DNA from: Coemansia sp. RSA 1804
Lineage: Eukaryota; Kickxellomycota; Kickxellomycetes; Kickxellales; Kickxellaceae
Assembly (NCBI GenBank): GCA_027578815.1
Contig: JANBTH010000286.1
Location: 1 to 22,334 of the forward strand
DNA: 22,334 nt
Reading direction: 5' to 3'
The stretch's first letter is position 1; each line of letters begins with the position of its first letter. A program made the position numbers and the translations under genes. Below, one piece after another: positions 18,964 through 22,334 of the stretch. Under the pieces are notes generated by a model. That model had not been told where the DNA came from, ran no database searches, and was given only the letters and a program-made list of their open reading frames with translations.

Positions 18964-20038
18964 CTAGTTCTGAGGAATCGGAACATTGAAAACGTTAATA
19001 TACTCATCCCAGCTGCACGTGGCGATCTGGCCAGGATGGAACAACGACCAGTCGACGCCAAAGACAAACTCCTTGTGCGCATCGTGGACATAGACCACAG
19101 CGCCTGTCCGCACATCCCAGACGCTGGCAGACATGTCGTAGCCAGCAGTGGCGATAAAGTTTGGTGAGAAGGGCGAGAACTTTACGCGGCGGGCGGAGAA
19201 CTCAAAGGGCCCAAACATGGCGACCTGGCCTCTGGGATTGCGGATGTCCCAGGTCTTGATGGTCCGATCAACCGAGGACGTGACAAACTGGCTGGGCATG
19301 TACTTGTTCCAGTCAAGCGAGATGACCTGATCCACGTGGCCGCCAAACGTCATCAGCGACTTTGCGGCTGGTTCGGCTGTGCTCCACAGCTTCACCGTCT
19401 TGTCCTCGCTGCATGTGGCAAACTGGTCGGGACTGCGCGGCGACCACGCAGCGGTGTAGACGCAGCCCGTGTGCTCGGCAAACGTCCTCAGCGCCTGCGG
19501 GGCGTTTGGATTCCACAGTTTCGCAGACCCGTCCCACGATGACGAGAGAAACGTCGTCTTTGACGTGTAGTTCCATTCGACGCTCATCACCTCGCGCTTG
19601 TGCTCGTGCCACTTGGCCACCGGATACCCGGCCAGCGTAATGTCCCAGAGCTTTATGCTTCCGTCGCCGCTTGCTGTTGCCAGCTGGTTCTCGTGGATCT
19701 CGCTCCATGTCAGGTCAAACAGCCCGTCCTGTGTGTCGTATTCCTGTCGAGGTGCAAGCCCAGCGGCGGGTCCTTGTGCATGCGTGCTTAGCACACATAG
19801 CTTTCCGTTGCCAACTAGTCCAAAGTTTGCGCTTGTTGCCGCTGCCAGAAGACTGTCGGAGAACGGACTAAATTTTACCTAAATTGGGTGCAAGAATGGA
19901 ACCAGAGGTCTCTTTCTTAGTTTTAACCGCAAAATGTTATTTGTCTGCGGTGTCCATTGTTTGGATAGCGTTCTTTTGTATATGAAAGATGGCAGAACCT
20001 ACAGAGTATCCTTTGAACCCGGCCGATCTGTATCGCAT
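18964..20038 (-). CDS. PEX7: Peroxisomal targeting signal 2 receptor Pex7 (WD40), two exons
   Basis: Exon 1 is 20038..20003 (MRYRSAGFKGYS) and exon 2 is 19878..18964; they join in phase 0. Exon 2 opens VKFSPFSDSLLAAATSANFG and continues LVGNGKLCVL, matching the Pex7 family N-terminus (GY-VKYSPF...ANFGLVGNGKL). The protein is 316 residues, close to the usual 320. WD40 blades carry ASGDGSIKLWD, SSSWDGSAKLWN, TCSEDKTVKLWS, TSSVDRTIKTWDIRNPRG and ATAGYDMSASVWDVRTG. It ends TCSWDEYINVFNVPIPQN. Pex7 binds the N-terminal PTS2 of matrix proteins in the cytosol and delivers them to the peroxisome with a Pex20/Pex5L-type co-receptor. A start at an internal ATG of exon 2 would lose the first blade, so the spliced start is strongly preferred. 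Its stop codon lies 79 bp from that of the convergent ITFG2-like gene. Confidence 0.94.
19879..20002 (-). other. Intron 1 of PEX7 (124 nt, phase 0)
   Basis: On the minus strand the donor is TACTCT|GTAGGT and the acceptor CCCAATTTAG|GTAAAA. Splicing joins FKGYS to VKFSPFS and so restores the conserved Pex7 N-terminus. In-frame stops inside the intron rule out reading through. Confidence 0.85.
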
Positions 20039-20417
20039 ACACATAGTTCAAATGCAATATCAATAATATGGTACAGGTGAAGTAATAGTAGTAGTTAAGA
20101 TAATGCTTTGAGTATGGTGAGAAAAGGAGAGAAGAAGCTACAAAAATTAAAGGACGTTTCATTATCTATTAATGTGAGAAAATTCATGTGAAACAACAGA
20201 ATAGGACAAGCGTGACCATCCTCCCATCTACCTAAGGACCTGGATCATTGGGATCAGTCAATTATATAATTAGCGTTTGCCTTTTTTGTTTCTGCTCAAA
20301 AATTTCATCCAGCTAACAGCCGTTGCTGCTTCTTTCCTTTTTCTTTCTATTCTCCTGTGATATTCAATCCATATCTATTAAATTGACTATTATTTCTAGT
20401 TGGAATACAACATCAAC
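20039..20417. promoter_or_regulatory. Divergent promoter region PEX7 / RRP36
   Basis: These 379 AT-rich bp separate the two ATGs. A perfect palindrome, AATTATATAATT, at 20260-20271 contains a TATA-like core readable from either strand, about 147 bp before the RRP36 ATG. A pyrimidine tract (TTCTTTCCTTTTTCTTTCTATTC) at about 20331-20353 precedes the RRP36 start, as is common in fungal promoters. Confidence 0.45.
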
Positions 20418-21434
20418 ATGAAGAAGGCGCAGATAACACAGTACTCGTCAGACGATGACAGCGATGGCTCTTCAGACGACGGATCCTTGCTTGTGGAAGA
20501 CAGCGATATCGAGACTGGCGATGTGGCAGATGAGCAGAGCGATGGCTCTGTGGATAGTGAGGATGAAAGCGACTCTAGGGCGCAAAGAAAGTCTGAGGCC
20601 GCGAGGAAGCGATTGGCAGCTGTTCCTTTCAACCAGTTGATCCGTGTACAGCAGCAGATGGGCGTGAAAAAATTCAATGACGCGATGGGACTAGAGCAAA
20701 AGGCACAGAGAAAGAGGGAGGTTCTTTCAGCGCTAAAGTCTCGGCTGCACGAAAGCAAAGGCGACAGCAATGAAATCAATGACCAAAGCTTGGACAGCGA
20801 ATCCGATAGCAACAGCGATAGCGATAGCGAACCCAGGGCCATAAAACCTCCGCAGCAGAAGGCCGGGAGGCCGTCCAAAAGAAACCCAGGAGAGAAGCAT
20901 CGTCGCAGCGACAAAAACAAGCCCACAGTCATGTCCTCAAAGCGGCCAGTAGGTCGGTTCCGACAGGTGGTTGACATAGCAAAGACAAACACACGCGATC
21001 CCCGGTTCGATGGACTGTCTGGGAACTTCAATGAGGATCTATACGAAAAGACGTATGCTTTCTTGGATGAGAAGCAAAAGGAGGAGATGGATGTCCTGGA
21101 GAAGCAGGCGCAGAAGCTGAAGAGTTCGAATCCGGACGAGGCACGCAAGATCAAAATGGTCCTAGGCTCAATGAAGTCCCAAGCCTCGGCCAAGAACCAG
21201 AAGAAAAAGCAGCAGGAGCTGAAGCGCAGACATCGCAAGATGGAGCTAGAGTCGGCGCAGCAGGGAAAGAAGCCGTACTTCCTCAAGAAGCGCGAGCTAA
21301 AGGATCTGGAAGCCGCCGAGAGATATTCCAAGCTCAAGGACTCCTCAAAGCTCGATGGATATCTGGAGAAGCGGCGAAAGCGCAATGCGTCAAAGGACCA
21401 CCGCCGGATGCCCTACCAGCGTCGCGAGGAGTAA
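20418..21434 (+). CDS. RRP36: rRNA biogenesis protein Rrp36
   Basis: The ATG at 20418 gives 338 residues (MKKAQITQYSSDDDSDGSS...). The N-terminal half is acidic and serine-rich with RKSEAARKRLAAVPFNQLIR. A second acidic Asp/Ser run (SLDSESDSNSDSDSEP) leads to a basic segment. The family core follows: RPVGRFRQVV, TNTRDPRFDGLSGNFNEDLY (about 190-210), KTYAFLDEKQKEEM, KIKMVLGSMKSQ, and a Lys/Arg-rich coiled-coil end with GKKPYFLKKRELKDLE and DGYLEKRRKRNASKDHRRMP. Rrp36 is a nucleolar component of the small-subunit processome needed for early 18S pre-rRNA cleavages. The frame is intronless. An upstream in-frame non-ATG extension is not needed. It is divergent from PEX7. Confidence 0.93.
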   Translation: MKKAQITQYSSDDDSDGSSDDGSLLVEDSDIETGDVADEQSDGSVDSEDESDSRAQRKSEAARKRLAAVPFNQLIRVQQQMGVKKFNDAMGLEQKAQRKREVLSALKSRLHESKGDSNEINDQSLDSESDSNSDSDSEPRAIKPPQQKAGRPSKRNPGEKHRRSDKNKPTVMSSKRPVGRFRQVVDIAKTNTRDPRFDGLSGNFNEDLYEKTYAFLDEKQKEEMDVLEKQAQKLKSSNPDEARKIKMVLGSMKSQASAKNQKKKQQELKRRHRKMELESAQQGKKPYFLKKRELKDLEAAERYSKLKDSSKLDGYLEKRRKRNASKDHRRMPYQRREE

Positions 21435-22234
21435 GGGAAACACACGCTACCATGATTTCTGGACGCCTTTCCTGTGTTCTCATCGCATCTATTGTTCATT
21501 GCATTAATAAGAGTTTTTGGAGACAATTGGAGGGAAATTAATACAAAAGAGAGCATACGAGAATATCATGGAATATGGAGTGGGCAGGAACCAACGCGGT
21601 TGGGCTCTCGGATAGACTTTTTTCTCATTGAAGGGCGGCATGGAGAGGGAGGGGCGAAAAGAGGAAAACAAAGCACAAGCAGCCATTTATTTGCCTCTTC
21701 TTCTCCCCCAAGCCGCCTTGTTCTGGACAAACAAAGCGGCTGGCCAGTCCCAGCCCAGTGTTGACGCTCATCAGCACTGAAGTTGCATGCTGGGAATGTA
21801 AAAGTGATAATTTTTTTGTCTATTTTGCATTCCCCCCTTTTTTGTCCAAGTTCTGTTGCTTTTCTTCTCTTGTGCTTATGTTCGTTCTATTTTGTGTCTT
21901 TCGGGCTCAGCCAACTCTCTCTCTCTCTTGTTCTAATTCGAGGCCCCTTTTCTCTCCTTCTTTTTGGGTTTCTTATTCATGTTTAGCGCTCCGTCTGCTC
22001 GTACTGCCGCCAGTCTCTTTGAATAGCGCTAACATATACACAAATATAAGAGACTTTTGGTTCTCTGTAATACGCACCTTTTGCGCTTGAGGGCGTTGCT
22101 TTTCTTTCTTGCTTATTCTATTGCTCTGTCTTTTTGCTTCCTTTTGCATTTATTGTCCTTTCTTCCTTCAGAGCAACACAACCGTGTATAATATAACAGC
22201 ACATTAACCCTCCGTTTTGGGGCCTTTTTCAGAG
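21435..22234. other. Intergenic spacer, CT-rich on the plus strand
   Basis: The first part (to about 21770) should hold the 3' UTR of RRP36. From about 21830 to 22170 the plus strand is dominated by T and C, with a (CT)n run near 21920. That is typical either of a promoter or 5' leader of a plus-strand gene beyond the window, or of the 3' side of a minus-strand gene. No supported coding exon is seen. Confidence 0.4.
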
Positions 22235-22334
22235 TCACTTGTACATATACGCGACCGTTTGGCATACACGGCAATAGGTATTGCAGAGAGGCCGGCTCTC
22301 CAGCCTGCTGTCCGTCCACGCTCGGCAAACTACC
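22235..22334 (-). CDS. Possible last exon of a minus-strand gene (partial)
   Basis: Base composition rises in GC here compared with the spacer. One minus-strand frame, ending in TGA at 22237..22235, has a Cys-rich tail: VVCRAWTDSRLESRPLCNTY, then CRVCQTVAYMYK. The paired Cys spacing could be part of a zinc-binding module. Another minus-strand frame is also open, so both frame and gene are uncertain. The window ends before it can be settled. Confidence 0.25.
   Translation of the reverse strand, partial: VVCRAWTDSRLESRPLCNTYCRVCQTVAYMYK

Noticed and set aside
17496..19115. 539-codon minus-strand frame opposite the end of the ITFG2-like gene and PEX7
   Set aside because: It overlaps two well-supported genes and is antisense to conserved propeller blocks. 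Its His/Arg/Val-rich composition is typical of an antisense shadow.
20396..21385. 329-codon minus-strand frame opposite RRP36
   Set aside because: The Ser/Leu/Phe-rich product is the antisense of acidic and lysine-rich RRP36 codons; the plus strand encodes a clear family member.

Overview
This is a nuclear segment from a fungus. The genes are compact, mostly have one exon, and use short introns with GTRNGT donors and CTRAY-like branch points. They encode conserved eukaryotic proteins: an RNA polymerase I subunit, Arp4, the PTS2 receptor Pex7, the rRNA-processing factor Rrp36 and a DUF89 phosphatase. Moderately GC-rich coding DNA alternates with AT- and pyrimidine-rich spacers. I see no rRNA, tRNA, CRISPR, intact transposon or bacterial-type operon. 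The large serine- and asparagine-rich insertions, and a protein resembling the animal KICSTOR subunit ITFG2, suggest an early-diverging lineage (for example Zoopagomycota/Kickxellomycotina) rather than a yeast. That placement is inference.

Layout. 1-713 (minus): the 5' part of a chromatin-type zinc-finger gene, with a GATA-like finger followed by a PHD finger that runs off the window. 901-2925 (minus): a low-complexity 443-codon reading frame, followed by short exons that end in a predicted C-terminal membrane helix; the joining of these parts is unresolved. 2926-4745: a long spacer with only weak coding candidates and a perfect CArG-type palindrome. 4746-6026 (minus) and 6636-8039 (plus): RPA49 and Arp4, divergent across about 0.6 kb. 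8171-9565 (minus): a DUF89/ARMT1-family damage-control phosphatase, convergent with Arp4. 9832-10326: two tiny divergent reading frames. 10589-18884 (plus): a two-exon gene for a roughly 2720-residue ITFG2-like protein, whose first exon is recovered here through a 133-nt intron. 18964-20038 (minus): Pex7, with a 12-codon first exon recovered through a 124-nt intron. 20418-21434 (plus): Rrp36, divergent from Pex7. 21435-22334: a CT-rich spacer and possibly the last exon of another minus-strand gene.

There is no operon logic. The recognisable genes lean toward growth control: Pol I transcription (RPA49), chromatin remodelling and histone acetylation (Arp4), rRNA processing (Rrp36) and possibly TORC1 nutrient signalling (ITFG2-like). 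The most unusual item is the ITFG2-like gene. It is about six times longer than the animal protein and carries many RRxS-type basophilic kinase motifs in its insertions.
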